Source of the DNA: Gemmatimonadaceae bacterium | GTDB taxonomy: Bacteria > Gemmatimonadota > Gemmatimonadetes > Gemmatimonadales > Gemmatimonadaceae | Reading direction: 5' to 3' | Assembly (NCBI GenBank): GCA_035533015.1 | Contig: DATLUQ010000047.1 | Location: forward strand, 30,218-94,217 | Length of the DNA: 64,000 nt | Shown here: one piece after another, positions 12,203 to 23,561 of the stretch | How positions within the stretch are numbered: position 1 is the first letter of the stretch | Layout of the letters: every line of letters begins with the position of its first letter | Notes under the pieces: model-generated | What the model saw: the letters and a program-made list of their open reading frames with translations, nothing else | Told to the model about the DNA's origin: nothing | The model's database searches: none | Translations under genes and position numbers: made by a program

Positions 12203-12206
<4 letters not shown>
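10857..12206 (-). CDS. APC superfamily amino acid permease
   Basis: 449 aa, about 12 hydrophobic helices. TM1 holds the substrate-binding glycine motif [12 protein letters not shown], and later segments ([42 protein letters not shown]) follow the LAT/APC permease pattern. It should import or exchange amino acids across the inner membrane. The ATG at 12206 overlaps the glyA stop (ATGA), hinting at serine/glycine or a related amino acid as cargo, but substrate cannot be read from sequence. Confidence 0.9.
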
Positions 12207-13497
<1,291 letters not shown>

Positions 13498-13501
<4 letters not shown>

Positions 13502-13965
13502 GGTGTGGTTCCACCTTCGGGTGAGCCCCGTTCGATCTTGACGACGCGCCGGTGGTGGCGGCCGCCCTCGAACGGGGTATCGAGCCAGGTTCTGAGGATC
13601 GCCACCGCTGCGTCGTCGTCCACGAACCGCGCCGGCAGCACGAGCACGTTGGCGTCGTTGTGGCGCCGCGCCAGTTCGGCGATTTCGGGTGACCAGCTGA
13701 CGGCAGCCCGCACGCCCTGGTAGCGATTGGCCACATAGCTCATGCCCAGGCCGGTGCCGCAGAGCAACACGCCCCGCGCCACCCGTCCCTCGGACACCCG
13801 CGCCGCCAGCGGATGCGCGAAATCGGCGTAGTCCGTGGACGCCGCGGAATCGGTACCCAGGTCGTCCACCACGTAGCCGAGGCCGGCGAGCACGGCTTCG
13901 AGCTTCTCCTTCAGCTCGAAGCCGGCGTGATCGGCGGCGATGGCGATCCGGTTGGCGTCGGTCAT
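13498..13965 (-). CDS. rpiB: Ribose-5-phosphate isomerase B
   Basis: 155 aa; isomerises ribose 5-phosphate and ribulose 5-phosphate in the pentose phosphate pathway. Contains [14 protein letters not shown] near the N-terminus and the active-site motif [15 protein letters not shown] (catalytic Cys). The tail after residue 145 ([11 protein letters not shown]) is low-complexity. The rpiB-glyA overlap is a common bacterial arrangement. Confidence 0.95.
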
Positions 13966-13971
13966 TATTAT

Positions 13972-15045
13972 TTACTTATTGGGCCATTGGGGCCACGTGC
14001 GGATCATCGAGCCCACGGCCCGGATGCGGATCTCGGCCAACCGGTCGGCGGCCTCGTACGTCGGCACCTTGTCGTGCTTGGCGATGTGGAACACCCGGAG
14101 CACGGTATCGTAGATCTCGTCAGCCTTGCGGAAGGCGCGTTCCGGGGTCCAGCCGGCGAGTTCGCTGTACACGTTGATCACGCCGCCGGCATTGGCCACG
14201 TAGTCGGGCGCGTAGAGAATGCCCTTCTTCTCCAGCGCCGTGCCGTGCTTCTCTTCCTCGAGCAGCTGGTTGTTGGCGGCGCCGGCCACGATCTCGACCT
14301 TGAGCTGGGGGATCGTCTTGTCGTTGATCACCGCGCCCAGCGCACACGGCGCGAAGATGTCGGCCTGGGCCGAGTAAATGTCGTTCAGATCCACCCCCCG
14401 CGCGCCGAATTCGCCGACCACACGCTTCACGCGTTCGGCGTCGATGTCCGTGACGATGAGCTTGGCCCCGGCCTCGTGCAACTCCTTGGACACGTAATAG
14501 CCGACGTGGCCGCAGCCCTGCACCGACACCGTCTTGCCGCTCAGGTCGTCCGAGCCCCACTTCTCCTTGGCAGCCGCCTGGATGGAACGGAACACGCCGT
14601 GCGCCGTCACCGGGCTGGGATCGCCCGACCGGCCGGCGAGGCCCGTCACGTAGTCGGTCTCCATGTGCACGAAGTCCATGTCGGCGGTGCTCGTGCCGAC
14701 GTCCTCGGCGGTGATGTAGCGCCCGCCCATCGACTCCACGAATCGACCGTGGGCGCGGAACAGCATCTCCCGGCTGGCCGTCTTGTTGTCGCCGATGATC
14801 ACGGACTTGCCGCCCCCCAGATTGAGACCGGCCACGGCGTTCTTGTACGTCATACCTCGAGCCAGGCGCAGGGCGTCGACAATCGCGTCGTCGTCGGACG
14901 CGTAGCTCCAGAACCGCGTGCCGCCGAGGGCGGGCCCGAGGGTCGTGCTGTGAATGGCGATGATGCCGCGGTATCCCGAGGCCGCGTCCTGGCAGAGCAC
15001 GAGCTGTTCGTGACCCATGCCGGCGATCGTGTCGAAGAGTTTCAT
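13972..15045 (-). CDS. Leucine/phenylalanine/valine-type dehydrogenase
   Basis: 357 aa, Glu/Leu/Phe/Val dehydrogenase family: reversible NAD-dependent oxidative deamination of a hydrophobic amino acid to its 2-oxo acid. The catalytic lysine region [17 protein letters not shown] is complete, and the Rossmann motif is [13 protein letters not shown]. Length matches leucine dehydrogenase (about 350) rather than glutamate dehydrogenase. It precedes rpiB by only six bases and follows an acyl-CoA dehydrogenase, consistent with branched-chain amino acid breakdown. Confidence 0.9.
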   Translation of the reverse strand: MKLFDTIAGMGHEQLVLCQDAASGYRGIIAIHSTTLGPALGGTRFWSYASDDDAIVDALRLARGMTYKNAVAGLNLGGGKSVIIGDNKTASREMLFRAHGRFVESMGGRYITAEDVGTSTADMDFVHMETDYVTGLAGRSGDPSPVTAHGVFRSIQAAAKEKWGSDDLSGKTVSVQGCGHVGYYVSKELHEAGAKLIVTDIDAERVKRVVGEFGARGVDLNDIYSAQADIFAPCALGAVINDKTIPQLKVEIVAGAANNQLLEEEKHGTALEKKGILYAPDYVANAGGVINVYSELAGWTPERAFRKADEIYDTVLRVFHIAKHDKVPTYEAADRLAEIRIRAVGSMIRTWPQWPNK

Positions 15046-15059
15046 TGGCTGGCTCGAAA

Positions 15060-16238
15060 TCAGAGGGAAGTGGAACCATGCTGGGAGTACAACTCACGCG
15101 CGATCACAATGCGCTGGATCTCCGAAGTGCCCTCGTAGATCTCGGTCACCTTTGCGTCGCGGAACAACCGTTCGACGGGATAGCCCTTCACGTATCCGTA
15201 CCCGCCGAAGATCTGCACCGCCTGGGTGGTCACCCACATGGCGGACTCGCTGGCCATCAACTTGGCCATAGAACTGAACTGTGTCACGTGGGCCCCCCGA
15301 TCCTTGGCCGTGGCGGCGGCGTGGAGGAGCGCCCGGGCGGCCGACACGCGGGTCGCCATGTCGGCCAGCTTGAACTGGATGGCCTGGAATTCCTTGATCG
15401 GCTTGCCGAACTGCCGCCGCTCGGCGGCATAGGCCGCCGAGTGCGCCAGCGCCGCGCGGGCGATCCCCACGGACTGGGCGGCGATGCCCAGGCGCCCGTT
15501 GTCCAGCGACTGCATGGCGTAGATGAAGCCCTTGCCGGCCTCGCCCAGCAGGTTGGCCGCTGGCACGCGCAGGTTGTCGAACACGAGCTGCACCGTTGGC
15601 GAGGCGCGCAGCCCCATCTTGTCCTCCTTCTTGCCGACCTTGAAACCCGGCATGTCGGGGGTGACGATGAAGGTGCTGATGCCGCGCGCGCCGCGGCGGT
15701 CGCCCGGCGCATCGGTGCGCGCCATGGCCAGGACCACGTCGCTCCTGGTCCCGCTCGACACCCATGCCTTGGTGCCGTTGAGGACCCAGTGGTCGCCGTC
15801 GTGCACGGCCTGGGTGCGCAGCGACGCCGCGTCGGAGCCGGCGTCGGGCTCCGAAAGCGCGAAGGCGCCCAGCATCTCGCCGCGCGCCATCGGTTTCAAG
15901 TATCGCTGCTTCTGGTCCTCGTTCCCCCATCGCAGGAGCATCTGCGTGGGCATCGAGTTGTGCACGCTCATCATCACCGCCACCGACGCGTCGACGGCGG
16001 CGATCTCCTCGAGCGCGAGCAGGTAGGTGAGCGTGTCGAGCCCCAGGCCGTCGTACGCCTCGGGGATCATCATGCCGAGAAGCCCCAACGCGCCCATTTT
16101 GGGCACGAGCGCGGGCTCGAAGTACGCGTCGCGGTCCCAGGCCGCGCTGTTCGGCGCGAGCTCGGCCAGCGCGAAGTCGCGCACCGCCTTCTGAATCGCC
16201 CGCTGCTGCTCGTCGAGCGGCGTGAGAGCCCAGGTCAT
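15060..16238 (-). CDS. Acyl-CoA dehydrogenase
   Basis: 392 aa FAD enzyme forming the 2,3-double bond of acyl-CoA. Shows [19 protein letters not shown] (FAD/substrate region), [15 protein letters not shown], the R-rich dimer helix [19 protein letters not shown], and the catalytic base Glu in [18 protein letters not shown] use the ATG at 16238 ([12 protein letters not shown]), four bases from the stop of the 3-hydroxybutyryl-CoA dehydrogenase; the frame extends upstream without homology. Resembles short/branched-chain members. Confidence 0.94.
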   Translation of the reverse strand: MTWALTPLDEQQRAIQKAVRDFALAELAPNSAAWDRDAYFEPALVPKMGALGLLGMMIPEAYDGLGLDTLTYLLALEEIAAVDASVAVMMSVHNSMPTQMLLRWGNEDQKQRYLKPMARGEMLGAFALSEPDAGSDAASLRTQAVHDGDHWVLNGTKAWVSSGTRSDVVLAMARTDAPGDRRGARGISTFIVTPDMPGFKVGKKEDKMGLRASPTVQLVFDNLRVPAANLLGEAGKGFIYAMQSLDNGRLGIAAQSVGIARAALAHSAAYAAERRQFGKPIKEFQAIQFKLADMATRVSAARALLHAAATAKDRGAHVTQFSSMAKLMASESAMWVTTQAVQIFGGYGYVKGYPVERLFRDAKVTEIYEGTSEIQRIVIARELYSQHGSTSL

Positions 16239-16242
16239 GCGG

Positions 16243-17088
16243 TCAGTACTGGTAGAAGCCGCGGCCGGACTTGCGCCCCAGCCAGCCGGCGGCGACGTAC
16301 TTGCGGAGCAGCGGGCAGGGCCGGTACTTGGGGTCGCCGAGACCGCTGTATAAGACTTCAAGAATAGCCAGGCAGGTGTCGAGCCCGATGAAGTCGGCCA
16401 GCGTGAGTGGCCCCATGGGGTGGTTCATGCCGAGCTTCATCACCGTGTCGATCGCTTCGGCGGTGCCGACGCCTTCCATGAGGCAGTACACCGCCTCGTT
16501 GATCATCGGCATCAGGATCCGATTGGCGATGAACCCGGGGTAGTCGGCGGCTTGCACCGGCGTCTTGCCGACGGCGATGGTGAGGTCCACCACCCTGGCA
16601 GCGGTCGCGTCGCTGGTGGCCAGGCCACGGATGATCTCCACCAGCTGCATCACCGGCACGGGATTCATGAAGTGCATGCCGATCACCGCATCGGGGCGCT
16701 TGGTGCGGCCGGCGATCTCGGTGATCGAGATCGAACTGGTGTTCGTGGCGAGGATGGCGCCGGCGTCGGCCTTGGCGTCGAGTTCGGCGAAGATCTTCGC
16801 CTTGAGTTCCCGGTTCTCGGTCACCGCCTCGATCACGAGCGACGCGCCGGCCACGGCGTCCAGCCCGGCGTGATCGGTGATGCGAGCGAGGATGGCGTCC
16901 TTGTCGGCCGACTGGAGGGCGCCCTTCTTGATCTGCCGGTCGAGGTTCTTGGCGATCGTCTCGCGTCCCTTGGCCGCCGCGGCCTTGGAGATGTCGATCA
17001 TCGCCACCGGGTATCCGGCCTGGGCGAACACATGCGCGATACCATTGCCCATCTGGCCGGCACCGAGCACCGCAATCCGATCCGTCAT
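16243..17088 (-). CDS. 3-hydroxybutyryl-CoA dehydrogenase
   Basis: 281 aa, the usual length of Hbd/PaaH enzymes that oxidise 3-hydroxyacyl-CoA with NAD(P). N-terminal dinucleotide motif VLGAGQMGNGIAHVFAQAG, then LATNTSSISITEIA and the catalytic-His segment GMHFMNPVPVMQLVEII; the C-terminal dimer domain ends GRKSGRGFYQY. The ATG at 17088 starts the homology; an upstream in-frame start adds 11 residues that overlap the CPBP gene. Works with thiolase and acyl-CoA dehydrogenase of the same string. Confidence 0.95.
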   Translation of the reverse strand: MTDRIAVLGAGQMGNGIAHVFAQAGYPVAMIDISKAAAAKGRETIAKNLDRQIKKGALQSADKDAILARITDHAGLDAVAGASLVIEAVTENRELKAKIFAELDAKADAGAILATNTSSISITEIAGRTKRPDAVIGMHFMNPVPVMQLVEIIRGLATSDATAARVVDLTIAVGKTPVQAADYPGFIANRILMPMINEAVYCLMEGVGTAEAIDTVMKLGMNHPMGPLTLADFIGLDTCLAILEVLYSGLGDPKYRPCPLLRKYVAAGWLGRKSGRGFYQY

Positions 17089-17089
17089 A

Positions 17090-17953
17090 CTATGACTCCT
17101 CGCGACGCCCGCGTCGCGCATAGAGATACGTGAGTGCCGCCATCATGCCCACCGCCGCGGCCAGGCCCCCTTCGGGGCCCCACGCGCCGCCGGTGAGCCA
17201 CCGCGGTCCCGCGTCGAGCAACTGGTAATTTGGTGTGGCGAGCGGAAATCCGCTCACCGGCGAGTGGAAGGGGACGGCCATGACCCAGTTCCACGCGAAA
17301 TGCGCCATCCACGCGGCGTACAGGCTGCCCGTGGCCAGGATGACCGCCCCCAGCATCACGCCGGCCAGCGTCACCATGGTGATCGACTCCACCGTGGCGC
17401 CGTTGTTGGGCAGATGCATCAGGCCGAACGCCACGCTCATCACGCCCAGCGCGACCGGCCACCGCACGGACTCGCAGAGCACCGCGAACACGTACCCGCG
17501 GGTGAGCAGCTCCTCCAGCAGCGCAGCGGGCAGCAGGAACCAGGTCACCCGCACCGCAGCGCCCACCCAGGACCCGGGCGCCGCCGGCGCGAAGTGGAGC
17601 GCCCCGGCCGCCACGAGCACCAGACACGGAATCCCGATGGCCGATGCGCCCAGCCCCCACCCTTCCAGCCAAGCCGTGGGGCGCGCCGCGTTCCGGCCCA
17701 GCCACACGGCCGACCAGGGGCGTTGGTCTACCCATCGCACGCACACCAGGTGCGCGCACAACAGACCGACAACCCCGACGTCGCTCTCCACGGCGCCCGG
17801 CACGCCGGCGCGCGCGGTGAGCGTCGACAACCACGGGGCCGCCAGCGCGGCGGCGAACGTCCACGCCACGAACGTCACCGCAACGAAGATCGCGATGCGC
17901 CATGGCGCCCGGAGCGCGCCGTTGGGCGCGTAGAGGAATGGAGAGTGGTTCAA
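17090..17953 (-). CDS. CPBP family intramembrane metalloprotease
   Basis: 287 aa with about seven hydrophobic segments. The Abi/CPBP motifs are present: EExxxR as LLEELLTRGYVF, then FGLMHLPNNG (His) and AHFAWNWVMAVPF (His...Asn), which form the Rce1-like metal site in the membrane. The only start consistent with its neighbours is the TTG at 17953, overlapping the bioY stop as TTGA. Bacterial CPBP proteins act in peptide processing or immunity, but mostly remain unassigned; here it is an odd guest in a metabolic string. Confidence 0.88.
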   Translation of the reverse strand: MNHSPFLYAPNGALRAPWRIAIFVAVTFVAWTFAAALAAPWLSTLTARAGVPGAVESDVGVVGLLCAHLVCVRWVDQRPWSAVWLGRNAARPTAWLEGWGLGASAIGIPCLVLVAAGALHFAPAAPGSWVGAAVRVTWFLLPAALLEELLTRGYVFAVLCESVRWPVALGVMSVAFGLMHLPNNGATVESITMVTLAGVMLGAVILATGSLYAAWMAHFAWNWVMAVPFHSPVSGFPLATPNYQLLDAGPRWLTGGAWGPEGGLAAAVGMMAALTYLYARRGRREES

Positions 17954-18495
17954 TCCGCCCGATCGGGCGCGGGCGATCGGGTCACGGCGGCCGCGACGAG
18001 CGACTTGGCGGCATCGAACGCCACGAACGGCAGCACGCCGAGCACCGCGGCCCGGGGCAAGCTGCCCGTAAGCAGGGCCAATTGTGAGAGTCCGCCCAGG
18101 TACAGCACGAGCACCCCGGCGCCGGCGGCCAAGGCCCGACCGCCAAAGGTCCGCGCGCGGAGCGCCATCGCGCCCGCCACGTACGCCGCCACCGGATACG
18201 CCAGCAGGTATCCCCCGGTGGGGCCGAAGAAGCGCATCATGCCTGGCGCGCCCATGGGCGCGAATACGGGCAGGCCCAGGGCGCCGGCCGCAAGGTACAC
18301 CAGCATGCTCACCGCGCCGGTCACCGGGCCGAGCATCATCCCCGCCAGGACCACGAGCAGGGGCTGGAGGGTGATCGGCACCGGAGTACCCGGCAGCGGA
18401 ATCGCCACCTGGGATGCGGCCGCCAGGGCCGCTGCGAATCCAGCGACACCGAGCAGGGTGAGCCTGCGGTCTTCGACGAGCGCGTAGGTCTTCAT
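17950..18495 (-). CDS. bioY: Biotin transporter BioY
   Basis: 181 aa, six hydrophobic segments, the substrate-binding S component for biotin (ECF type). Typical segments: VAIPLPGTPVPITLQPLLVV, GPTGGYLLAYPVAAYVAG and FVAFDAAKSLVAAAV. No ecfA or ecfT lies nearby, so it would use a shared module or act alone. Located five bases after the thiolase stop; biotin feeds acyl-CoA carboxylases, which fits the acyl-CoA genes around it. No BirA site or riboswitch is visible. Confidence 0.93.
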   Translation of the reverse strand: MKTYALVEDRRLTLLGVAGFAAALAAASQVAIPLPGTPVPITLQPLLVVLAGMMLGPVTGAVSMLVYLAAGALGLPVFAPMGAPGMMRFFGPTGGYLLAYPVAAYVAGAMALRARTFGGRALAAGAGVLVLYLGGLSQLALLTGSLPRAAVLGVLPFVAFDAAKSLVAAAVTRSPAPDRAD

Positions 18496-18500
18496 GGTCG

Positions 18501-19709
18501 TCAGTCCCGGGTGACACTGAGGGCTACGGCATCGCCGCCGCCCAGACAGAGCGTGGCGAGTCCCGCGTGGACTCCGCGATCCTGCATGGCGTAGAGTAGC
18601 GTCGTGAGCACGCGCGCGCCGCTGGCCCCGATCGGGTGGCCGAGGGCGATCGCCCCGCCGTTGACGTTGACGCGATTCCAATCCCATCCGAGGCCGGCCC
18701 CGTCGGCCAGCGCCTGGGTGGCGAACGCCTCGTTTGCCTCGATCAGATCGTAGTCACCGATCTTCGTGCCGCTCTTCTTCATCAGGTTCTGCACCGCGAG
18801 GATCGGCGCGAAGAACAGCTCCTGAGGCTCCACGGCGCCGGTGGCGTAGCCATTGATGCGCGCCATGATCGTCAGCCCGTGCGCATTCGCGTAGGCCTCG
18901 GACGTCACGACCAGCGCGGCGCCGCCGTCGTTGAGGCTCGACGCATTCCCCGCCGTGACGCTCAACTCCTCGCTCTTGCTGGTCTTGTCGCCGAAGGCGG
19001 GGCGCAGCTTACCCAGCGACTCGGCGGTGGTGTCCTTGCGCGGGCTCTCGTCGGTATCGACGATGGTGGGGCCTTTGCGCCCAGGCACCTCGACCGGCAC
19101 GATCTCGCCCTTGAACTTGCCGCTTTCCATGGCAGCCACGGCCTTGCGGTGCGAGTTCGCGGCGAACTCGTCCTGCATTTGCCGGGTGATCTTGGCCTTG
19201 CGCGCCGTGTACTCCGCGTGTCCGCCCATGTGCACGTCGCAGGCCGCGCACCAGAGCCCGTCGCGGATCATGCCGTCGACCATCGTCTGGTCGCCGAGCT
19301 TCACGCCGTTTCGCATACCATATACGTAGTACGGGGCGTTGGACATCGATTCCTGGCCCCCGGCCACCACGACTTCGCGGTCGCCGGCCTTGATAGCCTG
19401 CGCGGCGAGCATGACGGCCTTGAGCCCCGAGCCGCACACCTTGTTGACGGTCAGGGCCGAGACGCCGGCGGGGATCCCCGCCTTGAGCTGGGCCTGTCGC
19501 GCGGGAGCCTGCCCCACGCCGCCCTGGATGACGTTGCCCATGATGACTTCCTGGATTTCGGAAGCCGGGACGCCGGCGCGTTCGAGCGCGCCTCTGATGG
19601 CCGCCGCGCCGAGATCGGGCGCGGAGAGCGTGGCAAGGCCGCCCAGGAATTTCCCGATAGGGGTTCGGGCGGCCGAAACGATGACGGGAGTCGTGGAGGG
19701 GTTGGACAT
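18501..19709 (-). CDS. Acetyl-CoA C-acetyltransferase (thiolase)
   Basis: 402 aa. The acyl-accepting Cys is in [17 protein letters not shown], and the second-half motifs are [25 protein letters not shown] and the C-terminal [10 protein letters not shown] (catalytic Cys; the usual G-Q is G-D here). It condenses or cleaves acetoacetyl-CoA. First gene of a coupled minus-strand string with bioY, CPBP, 3-hydroxybutyryl-CoA dehydrogenase and acyl-CoA dehydrogenase. Confidence 0.96.
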   Translation of the reverse strand: MSNPSTTPVIVSAARTPIGKFLGGLATLSAPDLGAAAIRGALERAGVPASEIQEVIMGNVIQGGVGQAPARQAQLKAGIPAGVSALTVNKVCGSGLKAVMLAAQAIKAGDREVVVAGGQESMSNAPYYVYGMRNGVKLGDQTMVDGMIRDGLWCAACDVHMGGHAEYTARKAKITRQMQDEFAANSHRKAVAAMESGKFKGEIVPVEVPGRKGPTIVDTDESPRKDTTAESLGKLRPAFGDKTSKSEELSVTAGNASSLNDGGAALVVTSEAYANAHGLTIMARINGYATGAVEPQELFFAPILAVQNLMKKSGTKIGDYDLIEANEAFATQALADGAGLGWDWNRVNVNGGAIALGHPIGASGARVLTTLLYAMQDRGVHAGLATLCLGGGDAVALSVTRD

Positions 19710-19789
19710 GGCTGGAAACTACAGGGGGGGCACAGGGCCGAAAAGGCGCTGGCAAAAACTGCGCCGGCGAGGACCGCGCCGGCGCGGCT

Positions 19790-21721
19790 CTAGAGCTTCC
19801 TCGCCTTCGCCTCGTCCACGACCCGGGCAATGAACTCGTCCACGAGCCCCACCTCCTGCTTCTTCCCTTCCCCGCGGGCGCGCACCGCCACCATATCCGC
19901 CTCCGCCTCGCGCTTTCCGACCACCGCCATGTACGGCACCTTCATCATTTCGCCGTCGCGAATGCGGTAATTCAGGGTTTCCTTGCGGTCGTCGAGGTGG
20001 GCCCGGATACCCACGGCCCGCATCCGGCCCACGATCGCCTGCGCCACGTCGGCCACCTCGTCGGTGATCGGCAGCACGCGCACCTGCTCGGGCGCCAGCC
20101 ACACCGGGAAGGCGCCGGCGAAGTGCTCGATGAGGATGGCGATGAACCGCTCGAAACTGCCGCTCACCGCACGGTGGATCACCACCGGCCGGTGCATCGT
20201 GTTGTCCTCGCCTACGTATTCGAGGTCGAACCGCTCAGGCGCGTTGTAGTCGAGCTGAATCGTGCCCAACTGCCACAGGCGGCCGATGGAGTCGGTGACG
20301 TCGAAGTCGATCTTGGGGCCATAGAACGCGCCGTCGCCTGGCTTCAGTTCATACGGCATCCCGGTGGCTTCGAGCGCCGACCGCAGCGCGCCCTCGGCTC
20401 GATCCCAGAGGGCGTCATCGCCGATGCGCGTTTCGGGGCGCGTCGCGAACCGCACCGTGGCCGTGAGGCCGAACGTCTTGTAGTAATCGAGAATCAGGCC
20501 GGCGAGAAAGCGCACCTCATCGGCGATCTGGTCTTCGGTGAGGAAGATGTGGCAGTCATCCTGCTGGAACTGGCGCACGCGCGTGAGCCCGGAGAGCGCA
20601 CCCGTCACCTCATTACGGTGCAGCACGTCGAAGGTCGCCAGGCGGAGCGGCAGTTCGCGATAGGAATGCTTCTTGGCCAGGTACAGCAGGTAGTGCGACG
20701 GGCAGTTCATGGGCTTGAGCGACATGTCATGCTCCTGCGTCTCGGTGTCGAGCACGAGGAACATGTTCTCGCGGTACTTGCCCCAGTGTCCCGAGATCTC
20801 CCACAGCCCCTTGTTGTACAGCAGCGGCGTGCGCACTTCCTGAAACTTGTCGCGCTGCAGCTCGCGGACGTAATCCACCAGCGCGTTGTAGATCGTGGTG
20901 CCGCGCTCGGTCCAGAACGGAGCCCCCGGCGAGAACTGGTGAAACAGGAACAGATCCAGTTGCTTGCCGAGCACTCGGTGGTCGCGGCGCTTGGCCTCCT
21001 CGATCCGGTGCAGGTACGCGTCGAGGTCCTCCTTCTTGAACCAGGCCGTCCCATAGATGCGCTGCAGCATCTGACGGTGCTCGTCGCCCCGCCAGTAGGC
21101 GCCCGCCGTGTGCAGCAGCTTGAAGTGCTTGAGGTGGGACGTGTCGGGCACGTGCGGGCCGCGGCATAGGTCTACGAACGGGCCGTCGGTGTAGGTCGAG
21201 ATCACCTCGTCCTCCCCCAGTTCGCTCAGGCGCTCGAGCTTGAGCGGGTCGTCGGCGAACACCTGCTCGGCCTCGCGGCGCGAGACCTCGGCGCGCACGA
21301 ACGGCAGTTTCTCGCGCACCACCTTGGCCATCTCCTCCTCGAAGCGGACCAGATCCTCGGGGGTGAACGGGTGCTCCACCTCGAAGTCGTAGTAAAAGCC
21401 GTCCTCGATGGAAGGGCCGAAGCCGATCTTCGCCTCGGGGCGCACGCGCCGTACGGCCGTGGCCAGTAGATGGGCCGTGGAGTGGCGCAGCACGTCGAGC
21501 GCCCTGGCGTCCCGGGACGTGAGCACGCGGAACGTTCCGCTCTCGCGCAGCGGCGTCATCAGGTCCTGCACCTTGCCGTTCACCTCGACCGCGACCGCTG
21601 CCTGCAGCAGCCGTTCGCCGATCGACCTGACCACCTCACCGGGGAGCGTGCCGGGCGCGACGTCGCGTGTCGCGCCGTCGGGCAGCGTGAGCGTCAGCAT
21701 GTCCGAAGGCCGATCGATCAT
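19790..21721 (-). CDS. thrS: Threonyl-tRNA synthetase
   Basis: 643 aa, class II synthetase. N-terminal TGS domain from MLTLTLPDG, then the editing domain with HSTAHLLATAVRR, the catalytic core with Zn ligand Cys in MNCPSHYLLYLAKKHSYREL, motif 2 RVRQFQQDDCHIFLTEDQ, motif 3 near VIHRAVSGSFERFIAILIEH, and a C-terminal anticodon-binding domain. Either the ATG at 21721 or that at 21700 could be the start; both have weak ribosome sites. No T-box or operator-like leader is evident. It starts 14 bases after a small membrane-peptide gene. Confidence 0.97.
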   Translation of the reverse strand: MIDRPSDMLTLTLPDGATRDVAPGTLPGEVVRSIGERLLQAAVAVEVNGKVQDLMTPLRESGTFRVLTSRDARALDVLRHSTAHLLATAVRRVRPEAKIGFGPSIEDGFYYDFEVEHPFTPEDLVRFEEEMAKVVREKLPFVRAEVSRREAEQVFADDPLKLERLSELGEDEVISTYTDGPFVDLCRGPHVPDTSHLKHFKLLHTAGAYWRGDEHRQMLQRIYGTAWFKKEDLDAYLHRIEEAKRRDHRVLGKQLDLFLFHQFSPGAPFWTERGTTIYNALVDYVRELQRDKFQEVRTPLLYNKGLWEISGHWGKYRENMFLVLDTETQEHDMSLKPMNCPSHYLLYLAKKHSYRELPLRLATFDVLHRNEVTGALSGLTRVRQFQQDDCHIFLTEDQIADEVRFLAGLILDYYKTFGLTATVRFATRPETRIGDDALWDRAEGALRSALEATGMPYELKPGDGAFYGPKIDFDVTDSIGRLWQLGTIQLDYNAPERFDLEYVGEDNTMHRPVVIHRAVSGSFERFIAILIEHFAGAFPVWLAPEQVRVLPITDEVADVAQAIVGRMRAVGIRAHLDDRKETLNYRIRDGEMMKVPYMAVVGKREAEADMVAVRARGEGKKQEVGLVDEFIARVVDEAKARKL

Positions 21722-21735
21722 CGTTCCATACGTGT

Positions 21736-21891
21736 TTAGAGAAGCGGCGTCAGGAAGCGCTCGTACCGGAAGTACAACGCGAGTCCACCGAGGATCACCA
21801 GTCCGATCACGGCCCACGCGACGATGCGCGACGCCGGGAACTCCTCGGCCTCGACTTCCTCTTCCTTCTGGTACAGCCGGGAAACGCGCAT
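21736..21891 (-). CDS. 51-aa single-span membrane peptide upstream of thrS
   Basis: A short reading frame (ATG 21891, TAA 21736). The N-terminal third is charged and acidic (MRVSRLYQKEEEVEAEEF), followed by one strong TM helix (IVAWAVIGLVILGGLALYF) and a short basic C-terminus (RYERFLTPLL). This amphipathic architecture and placement 14 bases before thrS are unlikely by chance. There is no good Shine-Dalgarno sequence. I do not recognise the family. Confidence 0.6.
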   Translation of the reverse strand: MRVSRLYQKEEEVEAEEFPASRIVAWAVIGLVILGGLALYFRYERFLTPLL

Positions 21892-22137
21892 CGAGGGGCC
21901 GGGGTGTGATGTGGGCGCCGGAAGGTCGCCGAACGCCGTGTTTCAAGTTATCGTTCCGGAGCAGCCTCCGCCACGGGCATCCCCGCATGGGTCACCGTGC
22001 ATACACGCGACCCGGCGGGGAGTGTGGGGACCGCTCGTGCATGAAGGACGCGGGACGCGGAGCAGGGCGCCGGGATCGTGCCTTGACGCGCGAATGACCT
22101 GAGACGCTCGAAAAAGCGACCCGGCACACCGCCTGCC

Positions 22138-23400
22138 CTATCCGCCAGTTCCTGCCGCGCGCACTCCGCCGGCGCGTATCTCCGGACAGTTGTGAAGCCG
22201 GGGAAGGCAGACGGTAACGTATGTCGAGTCGGCAGCGGTGTCCGGAACCTGGTCGACCACGTGCAACGTCAAGTATCCGGATTCCGTGGGGGAACCCGAG
22301 AGCGAGGATCCGCTACCGAACAGCGTCCCCGTCCACCACCAGGTATAGGGTGGCTCGCCTGCGTGCGCGAGGTCGGCATCCCAAAACCCGACCGTGCCCG
22401 AATCGATCTGGGTCGGACCGTCAATGTAGGGAGCGACCAGTTGGTATGGTGCCGTCGAAACGGCCAGGAAGGCGGTCGTGGCAGTCGTGTCCACCCCGAA
22501 TCCGCATTGCGGCGACGAGCTAGTATCGACTTCTGGCCCCCAGCTGGGCGTGATAATCCCGTTGTCCTGATAGAGCGCAATACTGGTAAACTTGAGGCCG
22601 CCCCACGGGAATTGTCCGCAATTCGTGAGGCCATATACCTCCAGTACTCCCCCGTACCCATTCTTGAAATCGTCGTCAAAGTCGGCGCCTGTCATGATCG
22701 TGGTGTCCCGCAGCGTCTTATCGATGGAATACAACTCCCAGTCGCATCCGCCGCCACCGCAGGTTATCGGTACAATTCGACCGCGGAGTGAGTCCCCCGG
22801 GTTCGGGTAGACAATCGACGCGCTATAGCCAAGCACGTGAGCACCAACCCACCAATTGGTGAACGACCAGTAGTTGCCTCCAAAGGAATTATTGTAGCCC
22901 CACTGCAAGACCGGCTGCAGGATATAGCTCGGATCTTCGATGGCCGGGAACGTGTAAAGCAGATCCCCTCCGCTGTACGACGAGTCCGGATTGGATGGGA
23001 CGCCCCAATCCGCATCGATCTCGCGAAACGTGTGCCCTACCGCGGCGTACTCTTTCGAGTCTTCGATCCATCCATTGTCGGCCGGAGGCAGCAAGGGCGG
23101 CCGCCACGGATGCCCCGATGATTTGATAGTGTCATTCATCGCTGCCGCACATCCGACCGGACGCGTAATGCTCCCGTCGGCATGTTGGACCGAACCGTCG
23201 GGATGCCATGTCGCGCCCCGCGGGACCTCGATCACGCAGCCCTGCGGATAAAGTCCGAATGGCGTCCGGACCATGCCGGAGGGCATGGACGCGACTGAGT
23301 GCGCCCGAACCAGTGGCGCCATGATGGAGGGGCGTGTGGCCGAGTCTGTGCACGAGGCGAGCAAGACGGCACCGACAAACAGCGGGAGCTTTGAACGCAT
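22138..23400 (-). CDS. Large secreted lipoprotein of unknown function
   Basis: 420 aa from the ATG at 23400, which has GGAGA nine bases upstream. Signal peptide with lipobox (KLPLFVGAVLLASC), so anchored in a membrane. The centre (FPAIEDPSYILQPVLQWGYN, then GNYWSFTNWWVGAHVLGYSA and PGDSLRGRIVPI) resembles secreted beta-sandwich proteins known mainly from actinobacteria and fungi; this is a memory-based, tentative link. The last 90 residues look Ig-like (PPYTWWWTGTLFGSGSSL). Third-position G+C is lower than in neighbouring housekeeping genes, suggesting recent arrival. Confidence 0.7.
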   Translation of the reverse strand: MRSKLPLFVGAVLLASCTDSATRPSIMAPLVRAHSVASMPSGMVRTPFGLYPQGCVIEVPRGATWHPDGSVQHADGSITRPVGCAAAMNDTIKSSGHPWRPPLLPPADNGWIEDSKEYAAVGHTFREIDADWGVPSNPDSSYSGGDLLYTFPAIEDPSYILQPVLQWGYNNSFGGNYWSFTNWWVGAHVLGYSASIVYPNPGDSLRGRIVPITCGGGGCDWELYSIDKTLRDTTIMTGADFDDDFKNGYGGVLEVYGLTNCGQFPWGGLKFTSIALYQDNGIITPSWGPEVDTSSSPQCGFGVDTTATTAFLAVSTAPYQLVAPYIDGPTQIDSGTVGFWDADLAHAGEPPYTWWWTGTLFGSGSSLSGSPTESGYLTLHVVDQVPDTAADSTYVTVCLPRLHNCPEIRAGGVRAAGTGG

Positions 23401-23561
23401 ATGGAATCCATCTCCGCTGATTGAAAAGCCAACGGCGCAGTGATCACAGTTTTCGCGTCTGGCATTTCCAAGCACACCGCCAACCGGCGTGCCACTACGC
23501 TTGATCGTGGCGCCGCGGCCGCACGGCCGCCGATGCCACGATCCTCACCACAGGCCGTTAC

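Noticed and set aside
18496..18500. Riboswitch or biotin-repressor site before bioY
   Set aside because: The gap to the thiolase stop is only five bases, so no room for a leader; control must come from upstream.
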